Source: DATFEN01 sp035691285 (GTDB taxonomy: Bacteria > Acidobacteriota > Vicinamibacteria > Fen-336). From it: a stretch of DNA of 13,359 nucleotides. The position numbers and the translations under genes are program-made. The stretch spans positions 1 to 13,359 of the forward strand of contig DASSJI010000121.1 in NCBI GenBank assembly GCA_035691285.1. The letters run 5' to 3'. The notes under the pieces were generated by a model. It saw nothing but the letters and a program-made list of their open reading frames with translations, was not told where the DNA came from and did not search any database. Numbering within the stretch: position 1 is the first letter of the stretch; each line of letters opens with the position of its first letter. Positions 1 to 6,608 of the stretch are shown piece after piece.

Positions 1-172
1 TGCCCTGGTCGGAGGTGAGGGTCACCGTCGCGCCGGGCATCGCTCCGCCCTGCGTGTCGACGACCTCACCCGCGATGGAGCCCGAGGTGGTTTCCTGCGC
101 GTGGCCGAGACCCACGCACGCCAGGAGCGCCACCACGGCGCTGAAAAGGAACCGGCTTCGAGTCAGGTTCAA
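1..172 (-). CDS. Oar/TonB-receptor-like secreted protein, N-terminal part only
   Basis: Only the first 57 codons lie in the window; the gene runs off the left edge. The protein begins MNLTRSRFLFSAVVALLACV and has a clear signal peptide ending near AHAQ-like GHAQ (residues 23-26). It is followed by SGSIAGEVVDTQGGAMPGATVT, split here as SGSIAGEVVD (30-39) and GGAMPGATVT (42-51). This G.I.G.V.D..G...PGA.VT pattern is the start of a carboxypeptidase-regulatory-like (Ig-like beta-sandwich) domain. That domain is commonly the N-terminus of large Oar-like TonB-dependent receptors in Acidobacteriota and Bacteroidota. The start is TTG at 172-170. It is chosen because AGGAGG (185-180) lies 7 nt upstream and no ATG or GTG precedes the signal peptide. 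An in-frame ATT lies one codon earlier. The receptor assignment is inference, since the barrel is out of view; another secreted protein with this domain is possible. Confidence 0.72.
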   Translation of the reverse strand, partial: MNLTRSRFLFSAVVALLACVGLGHAQETTSGSIAGEVVDTQGGAMPGATVTLTSDQG

Positions 173-542
173 AATGTTGCCTCCTCGTCTTCAGATCCTG
201 CCGCTCGATGTGGACCGAGCGGGCTTGGGTTTGACGAGGCGTGTTGGCAACTTTCGCGCCCGTGAAGGAACTCGTGGCTGGTCTTCCGCTTCGCGGGATC
301 GCGCCTGTGGCGCAAACCAATGCGTCGGAGCGCCCGGTGACCAACTGCGTGAACACGCAGCGGCAAGTCGTTGATGGGCGGTTCATCGTTGGTGCTCCGA
401 GCGCGACTCCAAGCCGCCGGTCTCGCTTCAGGTCGTCGTAGCGGCGTACATTGTCATGAAGTCATTGTGAGGATCTTGAACGGATCCTTTCCGCCCGAGC
501 CGTCGTCTCATGCTTCGGGGCATTCGAGGAGCCAGTGTCCCC
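173..542. other. Divergent intergenic region, no gene supported
   Basis: This stretch of about 370 bases separates the minus-strand receptor-like gene from the plus-strand MBL gene. It therefore should hold both of their promoters. Short reading frames cross it on both strands, but they are arginine-rich and look unlike proteins. I checked TTGTCA at 451-456, TTGTGA at 465-470 and TTGAAC at 476-481 as -35 boxes for the plus strand. None has a good -10 at 16-18 nt. No convincing promoter, hairpin or repeat was found. Confidence 0.5.
180..185 (-). promoter_or_regulatory. Shine-Dalgarno that decides the TTG start of the left-edge gene
   Basis: The minus strand reads AGGAGG followed by a 7-nt spacer and then TTG. 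This optimal spacing supports TTG at 172-170 as the initiation codon. Confidence 0.6.
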
Positions 543-1337
543 ATGGACGTGACGAACGTCGAGGCGGACATCCTGAGGGTGCGCGGGCAGGCCTACGACT
601 CGGCCGCGACAGTCTACTTGAGCGGCGAGAACGCGCTGCTGGTCGACGCCCTGGGCAGCCGCAGCGATGCCGAGGACTTGCGCCGTCTCGTGACGCGGGA
701 CCTGGGGGCCCGCGTGCGGTTCGTGATCGCGACGCACTACTTCAGCGACCACATGGCGGCCCTGGCCAGCTTCCCGGAGGCGCAGATCGTGGCGCATCGC
801 GATCACCGCTACACCTTCGACAGCGAGCGGAATCGGAGCGAGGAGGAGCGGGGCTTCTACCTTCCGCCGAGCATCGAGGTGGGCTCGGAGCTGTTGCTGC
901 GGTGGGGCCGCTTCACGTTCGACGTCTTCCACAACCCCGGGCACACGACCAGCACGTTGAACGTGGACGTGTCCGAGGCGGACGCGGTGCACGTGGGTGA
1001 CAACTTGGTCGGAAACATCGTCTACCTCGCCTACAGCTCGCCCGCGTTGCTGCGACGGGCTCTGGGGGCGGTCCTGAGGCGCGGGCGGGCTCGGGTGATG
1101 GCAAGTCACGGGCCCGTGGCGGGCGCGCGTGCCGTGGAGAACGCGCTGGAATACCTGCAGCGGCTCGAGACGAAGGTCCGGCAGGCCTGGTGGACGTCGT
1201 CCGCCGCGAAGGCGATCGGCGGGATCGGGCTCGGGGACTGCCTGGCGCCCGGTGTCACGCCCACGGATTTCGAGGCCGCGTTCCACGACAGGAACCTGGC
1301 TTCGATCATCGAGCGACGGCTCTTCGAGAGGAACTAG
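543..1337 (+). CDS. MBL-fold metallo-hydrolase with altered HxHxDH motif
   Basis: A 264-residue metallo-beta-lactamase-fold protein. The fold landmarks are in order: an N-terminal strand pair with LLVDALGS; the zinc motif region THYFSDH (H65, F67, D69, H70); GHTTSTLN (H134); HVGDN (D153); and ASHGPV (H189). Family enzymes use two zinc or iron ions to hydrolyse thioesters, lactones, beta-lactams or similar bonds. Here the second His of HxHxDH is Phe, so one site-1 ligand is missing while the rest of the site is intact. No signal peptide is evident, so it is probably cytoplasmic. ATG 543 is preferred: GAGGAG lies at 526-531 and the upstream ATG at 510 has no ribosome-binding site and adds a non-family-like MLRGIRGASVP. 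It is followed after 50 nt by the lipoprotein gene on the same strand. It resembles the quinoprotein-associated/SoxH-like MBL group in general layout; the substrate is unknown. Confidence 0.9.
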   Translation: MDVTNVEADILRVRGQAYDSAATVYLSGENALLVDALGSRSDAEDLRRLVTRDLGARVRFVIATHYFSDHMAALASFPEAQIVAHRDHRYTFDSERNRSEEERGFYLPPSIEVGSELLLRWGRFTFDVFHNPGHTTSTLNVDVSEADAVHVGDNLVGNIVYLAYSSPALLRRALGAVLRRGRARVMASHGPVAGARAVENALEYLQRLETKVRQAWWTSSAAKAIGGIGLGDCLAPGVTPTDFEAAFHDRNLASIIERRLFERN

Positions 1338-1387
1338 GCGCGGGAACGAGCAGCCTCGGAAGCGGGGTGCTAGCATGAGCCGGCGAG

Positions 1388-1792
1388 ATGCGCGGAGAGG
1401 CGATTCGTTCGTCGGCGGCGGCCCTGGGCGGGCTCGCGCTGCTGCTGGCCAGCTGCAGCAAGAGCGTGACGTCCGTAGATCCCGTCAGGCTGGACGAGAC
1501 CCTCGACCCGGCTCCCCTGGTCCGAATCACCGCGCTCGGAGTGACGCCGAAGGTCAGCCATCTCGCGCGTGCGGTTCCGGTCCGCTTCGTCAACGAGGAT
1601 GCCGTCGCGCGCCGACTGAGCGCGGCTCCCGAGCTCGGATACGGCGACTGCGCCGAGATGGCCGGCCTCGGGCTCTTGCAGCCGGGTGCGTCCGGCACGG
1701 TCACGGTCGATCGGCCCGCTAGCTACTGTGCATTCCACGATCAGGCGGACCCGACCAGCTATCCGTTCCAGGGCATACTCGTGGTTCATTGA
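1388..1792 (+). CDS. Cupredoxin-like lipoprotein, metal site apparently degenerate
   Basis: A 134-residue protein with an N-terminal lipoprotein signal. The hydrophobic stretch at 11-20 leads into the lipobox LASC (20-23), with C23 as the lipidated residue and Ser at +2, consistent with the outer membrane. The mature part resembles small cupredoxin-fold proteins: VPVRFVNED (63-71), LLQPGASGTVTV (97-108), then YCAFHD (113-118) and FQGILVV (127-133). From memory, related proteins carry a histidine-rich segment after the FVNxD strand and CGFHDH in the C-terminal loop. Here those positions read ARRLSAAPEL and CAFHDQ, leaving C88, C114, H117 and a C-terminal His as possible ligands. It may bind copper weakly, bind none, or use a C88-C114 disulfide. 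Its stop overlaps the next ATG, so it is probably co-translated with the barrel protein. The fold call is moderately sure; function is unknown. Confidence 0.83.
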   Translation: MRGEAIRSSAAALGGLALLLASCSKSVTSVDPVRLDETLDPAPLVRITALGVTPKVSHLARAVPVRFVNEDAVARRLSAAPELGYGDCAEMAGLGLLQPGASGTVTVDRPASYCAFHDQADPTSYPFQGILVVH

Positions 1793-2763
1793 TGCGCAGC
1801 CGGCTCTCTCGAACGATTTCGCCGAGCCTGGTGATCGCCGCCTTGGCCGTGGCGCCGTCGGGCTTTGCATGCGATACCGCGAGCTGTTCGCTCGTCAGCC
1901 GCGGGCAGAACGGGCTCGTGGCGAAGGGCGAGCTGCGCGTCGACCTGTCGTTCCGCTACACCGACGAGTCGGTGCCCCTGGAGGGCGCCGACTCCGCCGA
2001 GCCGATCTACAGGCCGAAGGTCGCGTTCGAGCAGGGCATCCTGTGGCCCCAGTTCCACGAGGAGATCGACGGCCACGAGGCCTTCCTGCAGGCCGACCTG
2101 GCGTATGGGCTGGCGCGGGGCACGACGCTTCTGGCCTCGCTCCCGCTGATAGCCGACCGCTCCGCCACGGTCGCCCACATCGGGATCCCCGCGGACGACT
2201 ACGGGACGACGGGCTTCGGCGACATCCTGCTCGGCGTCCGCCAGGGGATCCCCTGGGGGCTCGTGGGCGGCGCGTCCGTGAAGCTTCCCAACGCCGGGTA
2301 TCGCCGGGAGGGGGACTTCGACGGCAGCATCCTCGATCCCACGCTCCAGCCCGGAAGCGGGGCCTGGGCCTACGTCGCGTCGCTGCAGCGCGGCGGGCGG
2401 ATCTCGGGCGCCGTCGTCGACTGGTCGATCGCGGGATCCTACCAGCTCAACACGACGAACGACCTGGAGTACCGCTTCGGAGACCTCGGGCTCGTGGCCC
2501 TGAGCGCGAGCACGCCTGTCTGGGGACCGCTGTCCGCCTCGCTCCAGGTCAAGTTCGTCAACGAGGCGCGGCACGAGTACCGCGGCCAGGACGTGCCCTC
2601 GACCGGCTCCCGGTTCCTGTATGTCAGCCCCGGCCTGAAGGTTCGGCTGCCGGATCGGTCGGCGCTCTATGGGCTGGTGCAGTTCCTGCCCTACCGATAC
2701 GTGAACGAGACCCAGCTCGCGCCAAGCGTGGCAGTGCTGGGAGGCATCCAGAAGACGTTCTGA
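1792..2763 (+). CDS. Outer-membrane beta-barrel-like protein (transporter/MetA-like)
   Basis: A 323-residue secreted protein. It has an N-terminal signal peptide (Arg-rich n-region, hydrophobic core SLVIAALAVAPSG at 12-24, cleavage near FA|CD at 26). C27 and C32 then lie close together and could form a disulfide. The rest alternates short amphipathic strands with turns: ELRVDLSFRY, GLARGTTLLASLPL, GFGDILLGVRQ, GASVKLPN, SIAGSYQLN, SASLQVKFV, FLYVSPGLKV, YGLVQFLPY. The protein ends in Phe (GIQKTF), all as expected for an outer-membrane barrel. GFGDILLG followed by a VKLP strand is typical of the 'putative MetA-pathway / transporter' barrel group. The start is ATG at 1792, overlapping the TGA of the lipoprotein gene by one base (TGATG), which suggests translational coupling. 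A TTG one codon earlier is less likely. The cargo is unknown. A lipoprotein partner in the same operon suggests an outer-membrane complex, which is inference. Confidence 0.86.
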   Translation: MRSRLSRTISPSLVIAALAVAPSGFACDTASCSLVSRGQNGLVAKGELRVDLSFRYTDESVPLEGADSAEPIYRPKVAFEQGILWPQFHEEIDGHEAFLQADLAYGLARGTTLLASLPLIADRSATVAHIGIPADDYGTTGFGDILLGVRQGIPWGLVGGASVKLPNAGYRREGDFDGSILDPTLQPGSGAWAYVASLQRGGRISGAVVDWSIAGSYQLNTTNDLEYRFGDLGLVALSASTPVWGPLSASLQVKFVNEARHEYRGQDVPSTGSRFLYVSPGLKVRLPDRSALYGLVQFLPYRYVNETQLAPSVAVLGGIQKTF

Positions 2764-2851
2764 CTCGATCCTCTCGGGGCGGTCGCCGCCGTCGTCGGCC
2801 CGCATTGAGCGACGGCATGGCGAAGCAGACGGACAGGATCGCCGGCTGCCG

Positions 2852-4132
2852 TCAGTCGAGGTGACGGCCCTTCGTCTCGGGCAGGGCCAGGGCCAGGAGC
2901 GCTGCGGCCAGGAATGCCGCCGCCTGCAGGAAGAACGCGGGGCCGAGGCCGAACCGTTCCGCGAGCAGGCCCACCACGGCCGGCGCGGCGGCGGAGACCC
3001 CGCGGCCGACGTTGTAGCTCAGGCCCATGGCCGTCGCCCGGACCTCCGTCGGGAACAGCTCGGAAGCGATGGCGCTGAAGCCGGAGAAGAAGCCGGTCCC
3101 GAAGAAGGCCACGAAGGGTCCGAGGACGAGCAGCGTCGAAGGCGCTCGGGCGAGGCCGTAGAGGGGCACGAGCGCCGCCGCCACCAGTAGGTACGTGACG
3201 TAGCTCCGTCGGCGCCCCACCGAGTCCGCGAGGAACCCGAAGAGGGTGTAGCCCAGCCACTTCCCGATCCCCATGATGAGGAGCCAGGCCGTCGTCTTCA
3301 TGAGGTCGAGGCCGCGTCCGCCCTGCTCGACGGGGAGCGAGAGGTAGGCGGGAATCCAGGTGAACAGCCCCCAGTACCCGAACATGCCGCACGCGTTCAT
3401 GGCGGTGGCCAGGATGCCGTTGCGCCGGAGGTCCTTGCGCCAGAGCACCCGCAGCGAGCCCCGGTCGGGCTTCTCGCGGCTGCGCTGCCAGATCTCCGAC
3501 TCCGGCACCTCGCGCCGGATCCAGAAGACGACCAGCGCAGGCAGCACGCCCACGAAGAAGACGGCCCGCCAGCCGAGCCGGGGCAGCACCACGGCCACGA
3601 CTCCGGCCGCCAGCATCTCGCCGATCGCCCAGCTCGACTGCATCAGCCCCAGGGCCTTGCCGCGGTGCTCCGCCGGCCAGGTCTCGGCGATGAGCGCGGC
3701 GCCGGTCGTCCACTCGCCTCCCATGCCCAGGCCGAGAACGAAGCGGAAGATGGCGAGCTGGACGACGCTGCTCGAGAGGCCGCAGGCGCCGCTCGAGAGC
3801 GAGTAGACCAGGATGGAGAGCATCAGCGATCGCGTGCGGCCGACGCGATCTGCCAGGAACCCGAAGAGCAGGCCGCCGATGGCCGACGCGACGAGGGTGA
3901 GCGAGTTCAGCAGACCGGCCGTGCTCTTTTCCATGCCGAGGTCCCGCATCAGGTGGGCGAGCACCATCGAGTACAGCATCACGTCCATGGCGTCGAGCAT
4001 CCAGCCGAGGCCGCCCGCCACCAGCGACCGGCGCTCGGCGAGCGTGACTTGAGCCGGCCATTCCAGGCCAAGGACCCGCCGCGTCGGCCGGGGAGAGCCG
4101 GGCTCGACTGCCGTTGCCATCGGGCCGCTCAC
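2852..4132 (-). CDS. MFS metabolite:H+ symporter (MHS/AAHS-like)
   Basis: A 426-residue inner-membrane transporter of the major facilitator superfamily with about 12 predicted helices. Diagnostic elements are: an acidic pair in helix 1 (LDAMD, D47 and D50) like the DGxD of aromatic-acid:H+ symporters; motif A GFLADRVGRTRS (91-102) and its second-half copy GFLADSVGRRRS; GLGMGGEW (135-141), typical of the metabolite:H+ symporter/sialate-shikimate-type branch; ELFPTEVRATAMG after helix 10; and PETKG near the C-terminus. Likely substrates are organic or aromatic acids or similar small anions, but the sequence does not decide. It begins with GTG at 4132; an in-frame ATG at 4120 is an alternative, and neither has a strong ribosome-binding site. 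It lies 42 nt downstream of the NCS1 gene on the same strand and is probably its operon partner. It converges with the barrel gene, leaving 88 bp between stops. Confidence 0.94.
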   Translation of the reverse strand: MSGPMATAVEPGSPRPTRRVLGLEWPAQVTLAERRSLVAGGLGWMLDAMDVMLYSMVLAHLMRDLGMEKSTAGLLNSLTLVASAIGGLLFGFLADRVGRTRSLMLSILVYSLSSGACGLSSSVVQLAIFRFVLGLGMGGEWTTGAALIAETWPAEHRGKALGLMQSSWAIGEMLAAGVVAVVLPRLGWRAVFFVGVLPALVVFWIRREVPESEIWQRSREKPDRGSLRVLWRKDLRRNGILATAMNACGMFGYWGLFTWIPAYLSLPVEQGGRGLDLMKTTAWLLIMGIGKWLGYTLFGFLADSVGRRRSYVTYLLVAAALVPLYGLARAPSTLLVLGPFVAFFGTGFFSGFSAIASELFPTEVRATAMGLSYNVGRGVSAAAPAVVGLLAERFGLGPAFFLQAAAFLAAALLALALPETKGRHLD

Positions 4133-4174
4133 ACGGCGCGCTCGCGTGTCATGGCCGGACCGGGGCGTGCGGCG

Positions 4175-5692
4175 TCAGCGCGGCCTTCGCGACAGCATCA
4201 GGAGCGCGTAGACGGCGAAGGAGACCCCGAAGCTCAGGAACCAGGCGTAGTGGTAGAGCGAGGTCCAGAAGGGAGCGACCGAGGCGAGTCCCACCGTGCC
4301 GAGGAAGCCCGGGGCGCAGGGCGCGATCCCGGAGAGGAGCGCGGCGATGGCGCGGGGGTTGAAGCCCCCGTCGTACCAGTAGGGGCCCGCGCGTTTGTAG
4401 AGCCCCGGCAGATCGAGACGGGCCCGGCGGATCACGAAATAGTCGGCGATCAGGATCCCGCCCACCGCTCCGAGCAGCGACGAGTAGGCGACCAGCCACT
4501 TGAAGATGTAGCCGGAGGGATCGGCGATGAGCTTCCAGGGCTGGATCAGGATCCCGATGATCCCGGTGATCAGCCCGCCGGTGCGGAACGAGATGCGCTT
4601 CGGCGCCAGATGAGCGAAGTCGTTGGCCGGGCTCACCACGTTGGCGGCGATGTTGGTGGCCAGCGTCGCCAGGCACAGCGCGAACATGGCCAGCACGAGC
4701 ACCGCGGGGTTCGTGAACCTCGCCAGCAGGACCACGGGATCCCAGATGGGCTCGCCGTAGATGACGACCGTAGCCGAAGTGACGGCCACGCCGATGAACG
4801 CGAAGAGCCCCATGGTGGTGGGAAGCCCGAGGGCCTGGCCCAGGGCCTGGTCGCGCTGCGAATACGCGTATCGGGTGAAGTCGGGGATGTTGAGGGAGAG
4901 CGTGGCCCAGAAGCCCACCATCGCGGTCAGGGCCGGGAAGAAGAACGCGAGGAGCTGGCCTTCCTTCAGCCCGCCGGGGCCGAACGCGGACGGCTGCGAG
5001 AGGATGGGGCCGAAGCCGCCGGCCCGCACGTACGCCCAGGCCAGAAGCCCGAGGCCGAGGGCGATCAACAGGGGCGCCTTGATGTTGAGCAGGATGCGGA
5101 TCGACTCGATGCCCTTGTAGATCACCAGCATGTTGATCGACCAGAAGAACATGAAGCAGGCGAACTGGGCGACGTTGATCCCGAGAAAGACGTTCGGGAG
5201 CCTGTCCCAGGACGGCAGGTACACCGTCAGGATCTTGTAGATCGCCCAGCCCCCGATCCAGGCCTGGATCCCGAACCAGCCGCACGCCACGAACGCGCGC
5301 AGCAGCGCCGGGATGTTCGCGCCCAGGATGCCGAACGAGGGGCGGCAGTAGACCGGGAAGGGAATCCCGTACCGGGTGCCGGCGTGGGCGTTGAGCACCA
5401 TCGGGATCAGGACCACCGTGTTGCCCAGGAAGATGGTGAGCACCGCCTGCCACCAGTTCATGCCCTCGGCGATCAGCGAGGAGGCGAGCATGTAGGTCGG
5501 GATGCAGGCCGACATCGAGATCCAGAGCGCCGCGATGTCGCGCAGTCCCCACTTCCGCTGGGCCCCGGTGGTGGGCGCCAGGTCGGGGCTGAAGTGCGGG
5601 GATGCGGAAAGGTCCACGGCCAGCTCGTGGATCTCGCCGGTGATCCGGACCTCGGCAAGGGGCGCCGGGTGCGTCGCCGCCATCGAGCTCAT
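4175..5692 (-). CDS. NCS1 family nucleobase/hydantoin:cation symporter
   Basis: A 505-residue inner-membrane symporter of the nucleobase:cation symporter-1 family (LeuT fold, about 12 helices). Signatures are: a cytoplasmic N-terminus ending in RKWGLRDIAALWISM; GTRYGIPFPVYCRPSFG (105-121); WFGIQAWIGG (139-148), where W139 and Q143 have the WxxxQ spacing that contacts ligand in the hydantoin transporter Mhp1; GFWATLSLNIPDFTRY (260-275); and ATNIAANVVSPANDF (345-359), with N351 where Mhp1 has a ligand-binding Asn. Sodium or proton drives uptake of uracil, hydantoin, allantoin or a related ring. Mhp1 correspondences are from memory, not an alignment. The start is secure: GGAGG (5704-5700) lies 7 nt before ATG. 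It is first in a two-gene operon with the MFS gene. No catabolic enzyme for such rings lies in the window, so the substrate remains open. Confidence 0.95.
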   Translation of the reverse strand: MSSMAATHPAPLAEVRITGEIHELAVDLSASPHFSPDLAPTTGAQRKWGLRDIAALWISMSACIPTYMLASSLIAEGMNWWQAVLTIFLGNTVVLIPMVLNAHAGTRYGIPFPVYCRPSFGILGANIPALLRAFVACGWFGIQAWIGGWAIYKILTVYLPSWDRLPNVFLGINVAQFACFMFFWSINMLVIYKGIESIRILLNIKAPLLIALGLGLLAWAYVRAGGFGPILSQPSAFGPGGLKEGQLLAFFFPALTAMVGFWATLSLNIPDFTRYAYSQRDQALGQALGLPTTMGLFAFIGVAVTSATVVIYGEPIWDPVVLLARFTNPAVLVLAMFALCLATLATNIAANVVSPANDFAHLAPKRISFRTGGLITGIIGILIQPWKLIADPSGYIFKWLVAYSSLLGAVGGILIADYFVIRRARLDLPGLYKRAGPYWYDGGFNPRAIAALLSGIAPCAPGFLGTVGLASVAPFWTSLYHYAWFLSFGVSFAVYALLMLSRRPR

Positions 5693-5733
5693 CTCGCCAC
5701 CTCCGCCCTACGGCCGAGCGTCCTGGGGGACAG

Positions 5734-5763
5734 ATCATACGGCCAGGCGGGCGACCTGGTCAG
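5734..5763 (-). promoter_or_regulatory. Candidate promoter of the NCS1-MFS operon
   Basis: On the minus strand a -10 box TATGAT (5739-5734, 5 of 6 matches) is preceded at 18 bp by CTGACC (5763-5758, 4 of 6). Transcription would start near 5727, giving a leader of about 35 nt with the GGAGG ribosome-binding site. The -35 box overlaps the stop codon of the small minus-strand ORF upstream. AT-rich hexamers are rare here, which adds weight, but the -35 box is weak. Confidence 0.45.
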
Positions 5764-5954
5764 CCCTTCGGGCCGCGGGCGAATCGGAGCTTGGACGCCT
5801 GCAGGTCGACGAGCGGGCCGAGCTCGTAGAGATTGCGATAGCCGTACGTGTACAGCGCGACGTAGGTCGAGAGGTTGAGCGACGCCGCCGCCAGCTTGGC
5901 GGGGAAGGGCCCCCTCTCATGGCGGGGGCCTCCCAGGGCCGCCGCACGGCGCAT
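5760..5954 (-). CDS. Hypothetical protein, 64 residues; possible gene remnant
   Basis: I do not recognise this family. The protein-like part is residues 22-64, including AASLNLSTYVALYTYGYRNL and then YELGPLVDLQASKL. Unlike the shadow frames around it, this stretch is not Arg/Pro/Ser-biased, and its codons nearly all end in G or C. The open frame continues upstream of the ATG to a TAA at 6047-6045 without another ATG, GTG or TTG, and that extension also reads plausibly (GETWQSLRTSNSR). So this could be a short gene starting at 5954, or the C-terminal remnant of a longer, lost gene. No good ribosome-binding site precedes the ATG. A 7-bp GC hairpin (5908-5930) lies inside the frame. It ends 67 nt before the NCS1 ATG. 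Confidence 0.38.
   Translation of the reverse strand: MRRAAALGGPRHERGPFPAKLAAASLNLSTYVALYTYGYRNLYELGPLVDLQASKLRFARGPKG
5908..5930. repeat. GC-rich inverted repeat (7-bp stem)
   Basis: GGCCCCC at 5908-5914 pairs exactly with GGGGGCC at 5924-5930 around a 9-nt loop. There is no T-tract on either strand, so it is not a classical terminator. It lies inside the coding-like minus-strand ORF and may simply reflect high GC. Confidence 0.35.
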
Positions 5955-6077
5955 GGCGGCGGCTCTTGAGTTGGACGTCCGGAGGCTCTGCCAGGTCTCA
6001 CCACCGCGGGTCGCGGTGACGTTGACGGCCCGCCTGGTTCGGGCTTACGCTGACTTTCTCTCAGCTCGCCGACCCGC

Positions 6078-6242
6078 ATGGGCAAGCGCAGGCCCAGCCC
6101 GCCCCGCCAGCCGCGCCCCGTCAAGAAGGGATGGGACTGGCGGCCGCCCGCCAGGCCGAAGCCCAGGGGCCGGCCGTCTGCAGGACGTGCGGGCTCGGGC
6201 GGGCGCTTCGACGCCCCCGCCAGGGTACAGGAACAGGTGTAG
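6078..6242 (+). CDS. Doubtful small basic ORF, 54 residues
   Basis: ATG to TAG encodes a Pro/Arg/Lys-rich peptide beginning MGKRRPSPPRQPRPVKKGWD and ending VQEQV. It ends 14 nt before the ATG of the Cys-rich ORF, so the two could be co-transcribed. Against it: no ribosome-binding site is visible, the composition is what GC-rich non-coding DNA tends to give, and no known domain is apparent. In its favour: it contains DWRPPARPKPRGRP, which resembles a basic nucleic-acid-binding tail, and the spacing to the next gene is operon-like. It is recorded as a possibility only. Confidence 0.2.
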   Translation: MGKRRPSPPRQPRPVKKGWDWRPPARPKPRGRPSAGRAGSGGRFDAPARVQEQV

Positions 6243-6256
6243 TATTGCGGGCCGAC

Positions 6257-6526
6257 ATGGTTGCCTACTGGTACTGGTGCGCGGCGTGCCCGAGTTGCCG
6301 CGCGATGCAGATCTTCGGTTACATCGGACGTGACGCGGACTACCCGAACGGTCCCGATGGGGGTTCGATCAGCGGCCCGTTGCCGGACCAGATCGAATGC
6401 GCAACCTGTGGCGTGACCCACGCCTATGGGGTGAAAGACATCGAGCCGAGGATGCTCGCCACGCCCGTACCCCCCGGCGACGTGATCGCCGCCGTGGCGA
6501 TAGAACGCATCCGAACAGACGGCTAG
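6257..6526 (+). CDS. Small Cys-rich, zinc-ribbon-like protein (89 residues)
   Basis: A short protein with two cysteine clusters: WCAACPSC (C8, C11, C14) and ECATCG (C48, C51). CxxC(xx)C at the N-terminus plus CxxC about 35 residues later is the usual layout of a small zinc ribbon, which could bind nucleic acid or a protein partner. The sequence between them (IFGYIGRDADYPNGPDGG) looks like a genuine folded domain rather than a shadow frame. It has no signal peptide or membrane segment. The start is ATG 6257; the frame is open further upstream but that part is Pro/Arg-rich and unlike protein. No strong ribosome-binding site is seen. About 18 of 89 codons end in A or T, more than in the neighbouring genes, which hints at a different origin or weak selection. 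The family is not recognised. Confidence 0.58.
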   Translation: MVAYWYWCAACPSCRAMQIFGYIGRDADYPNGPDGGSISGPLPDQIECATCGVTHAYGVKDIEPRMLATPVPPGDVIAAVAIERIRTDG

Positions 6527-6568
6527 ACGGCCATAACCTCATGCCCGGCGCGTCGGGCCGCTCCAGCG

Positions 6569-6584
6569 GGGCCTTGACAGGCCC
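6569..6584. repeat. Hairpin in the leader of the RpiR-type regulator gene
   Basis: GGGCCT (6569-6574) pairs with AGGCCC (6579-6584) around a TGAC loop. It ends 11 nt before the AAGGAG ribosome-binding site. It could modulate translation or be an operator half-pair. It also contains TTGACA (6574-6579), but no -10 box follows at the right distance. Confidence 0.3.
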
Positions 6585-6595
6585 TGAAACAAGGT

Positions 6596-6601
6596 AAGGA
6601 G
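6596..6601 (+). promoter_or_regulatory. Shine-Dalgarno that decides an ATT start codon
   Basis: AAGGAG sits exactly 7 nt before ATT at 6609-6611. The only in-frame stop nearby is TGA at 6585-6587, and no ATG, GTG or TTG lies between it and the HTH coding sequence. This is why ATT is taken as the initiator for the regulator. Confidence 0.65.
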
Positions 6602-6608
6602 ACCCGGC

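Noticed and set aside
371..1000. Plus-strand frame overlapping the MBL gene start
   Set aside because: Arg/Gly/Pro-rich shadow; the MBL frame has conserved metal-site motifs.
1375..1722. ATG 1375 as an alternative gene start before the lipoprotein
   Set aside because: It opens a different frame giving an Arg-rich product without a lipobox. ATG 1388 yields a signal peptide and the cupredoxin-like body.
2764..2851. Possible terminator between the convergent barrel and MFS genes (GACGGCA at 2811-2817 with TGCCGTC at 2847-2853)
   Set aside because: The 7-bp arms are separated by 29 nt, with no T-tract, and one arm overlaps the MFS stop. Too weak to call.
4826..4852. Short direct repeat of GGGCCTGG in the NCS1 gene
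   Set aside because: It encodes a repeated QALG within a membrane protein and is short; no sign of a repeat array or mobile element.
4149..5738. A 529-codon minus-strand frame overlapping the NCS1 gene
   Set aside because: Same strand but a different frame from the NCS1 gene. The product is Arg/Pro/His-rich without membrane helices, whereas the NCS1 frame carries the signatures and the GGAGG site.
3665..5878. A 737-codon open frame on the plus strand across the two transporter genes
   Set aside because: It lies antisense to two genes with clear family motifs and reads as Arg/Glu/Gly/Asp-rich sequence with no domain. It is an effect of high third-position GC.
6574..6602. TTGACA as the -35 box of a promoter for the regulator
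   Set aside because: The hexamer at 17-18 bp downstream is AGGAGA/GGAGAC, not a -10 box, and is the ribosome-binding site itself.
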